DNA of 54,640 nt from a bacterium (GTDB lineage: Bacteria; UBP14; UBA6098). The position numbers and the translations under genes are program-made. The notes beneath the pieces are model-generated. The model saw nothing but the letters and a program-made list of their open reading frames with translations. It was not told where the DNA came from and ran no database searches. This document shows positions 54,182 through 54,640 of this stretch, in pieces; the first letter of the stretch is position 1, and each line of letters begins with the position of its first letter. The stretch lies in assembly GCA_023145965.1 (NCBI GenBank), contig JAGLDC010000066.1, forward strand, positions 1 to 54,640, written 5' to 3'.

Positions 54182-54517
54182 ATGAAACTCGATAGACTCG
54201 ACAACGGAGATTTTGCCAAAGTTCAGTGGGTAGGCGGATGGGGGCCTATACGCTCAAGACTTCTTGATATGGGATTTGTAAAAGGTGAGATAGTCGAAGT
54301 CATACGCAGAGCGCCTATAAACGGGCCTATCGAAGTTAGTGTTAAGGGAGCGTTTCTATCTCTTCGCCCCGAAGAAGCGCAATGGATAGATGTCTTTCCC
54401 CTATCAAACCATATGCATCATCGCCACTTCAGGGGACACCATGGCGTTGGGGGAAGACACCGCTTCTTCCATAGATTATTTGGATTTCAAAATGAAAACA
54501 GTGATGAAGTAGAATGA
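54182..54517 (+). CDS. feoA: FeoA ferrous iron transport accessory protein with His-rich tail
   Basis: 111 aa. Residues 1 to about 77 form the SH3-like FeoA domain: LDNGDFAKVQWVGGWGPIRSRLLDMGFVKGEIVEVI and GPIEVSVKGAFLSLRPEEAQWIDV. This is fused to an unusual tail rich in His (NHMHHRHFRGHHGVGGRHRFFHR), likely to bind metal. FeoA aids the FeoB ferrous iron GTPase-permease. AGGAG precedes ATG. Its stop overlaps the ATG of feoB by the usual ATGA. The 3' end lies in a tandem duplication. Confidence 0.88.
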   Translation: MKLDRLDNGDFAKVQWVGGWGPIRSRLLDMGFVKGEIVEVIRRAPINGPIEVSVKGAFLSLRPEEAQWIDVFPLSNHMHHRHFRGHHGVGGRHRFFHRLFGFQNENSDEVE

Positions 54518-54640
54518 AGAATAATGGCGAGGGAAAAAACCTTCGAGTGGCAATTGCCGGTAATCCAAACTCAGGAAAAACATCCATAGATTATTTGGAT
54601 TTCAAAATGAAAACGGTGATGAAGTAGAATGAAGAATAAT
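54468..54640 (+). repeat. Direct duplication, 115-bp period, at the window edge
   Basis: Bases 54468-54525 recur at 54583-54640 with a single A-to-G change, 58 bases shared, continuing past the window. The repeated piece covers the end of feoA and the first bases of feoB. Confidence 0.9.
54514..54627 (+). CDS. feoB: FeoB N-terminal fragment, interrupted by duplication
   Basis: ATG 54514 overlaps the feoA stop. The reading begins MKNNGEGKNLRVAIAGNPNSGKTS, containing the FeoB G1 motif GNPNSGKT of its GTPase domain. After TSI it runs back into the duplicated end of feoA and stops at TAG 54625. A second ATG at 54629, one base out of frame with the first, would restart the gene past the window. 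Whether the full permease is intact cannot be seen here. Confidence 0.7.
   Translation: MKNNGEGKNLRVAIAGNPNSGKTSIDYLDFKMKTVMK

Overview
The window looks like a chromosomal stretch from an uncultured Gram-negative-type bacterium of moderate to low GC (low 40s % by eye). The supporting signs are a beta-barrel-like protein ending in Phe, a MurA gene, large secreted multidomain proteins that end in a FlgD-Ig/Por-type C-terminal sorting domain, a serine-palmitoyltransferase-like enzyme, NfnAB, and no phage or conjugation genes. This mix fits the FCB group or neighbouring candidate phyla (WOR-3, Cloacimonadota or Zixibacteria type). The lineage is inferred; no rRNA is present to settle it.

Layout. 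1-4.1 kb (+): outer-membrane-type protein, serine palmitoyltransferase homologue, GalE-type epimerase and a GT4 glycosyltransferase, a plausible (glyco)sphingolipid locus. 4.1-9.4 kb (-): ECF-type membrane protein, glycerophosphodiesterase and a 1300-aa secreted protein with a cohesin-like region. 9.8-11.4 kb (-): GAF/AAA+/Fis sigma-54 activator, preceded by tRNA-Ala. 11.7-12.8 kb (+): secreted transglutaminase-like protein. 13-20 kb (-): UDP-glucose dehydrogenase, a PPC/DUF296 protein, a second large secreted protein, TyrRS and FolD. 20.5-29.2 kb (+): NfnAB, M19 dipeptidase, exonuclease-DinG helicase, an orphan HTH protein and a DUF362-ferredoxin protein. 29.3-40.5 kb (-): IspH-UbiA fusion, MurA, an ImmA/IrrE peptidase with two small membrane proteins, IlvE, an 8Fe ferredoxin, MGMT, RF2 with a programmed frameshift, PurA, an isochorismatase-family hydrolase and an 8-oxoguanine deaminase-like amidohydrolase. 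40.8-47 kb (+): DUF4139 protein, MscS channel, GlgA and a nucleotidyltransferase-phosphomannomutase fusion. 47-49.7 kb (-): pyrimidine nucleoside phosphorylase and an FG-GAP protein. 50-54.6 kb: MutS2, YugP-type protease, a broken EamA transporter, initiator tRNA, FeoA and the start of FeoB.

The most unusual signal is outside the genes. A dispersed intergenic element of about 103 bp occurs at 5362, 20063, 29192 and, inverted, at 38869, with a possible decayed copy at 12824. All four clear copies share TCACG-GATTTTTG ... CAAAAATC ... CG(T/C)GCCA, and their outer stems change sequence while staying paired. This points to a conserved fold, either a structured RNA or a palindromic mobile repeat. 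Other items worth attention are the IspH-UbiA fusion, the three-gene ImmA/IrrE-membrane operon, the orphan HTH protein with a consensus promoter and long leader, several long palindromes, and a 115-bp tandem duplication (or assembly artefact) at the right edge inside feoA-feoB.
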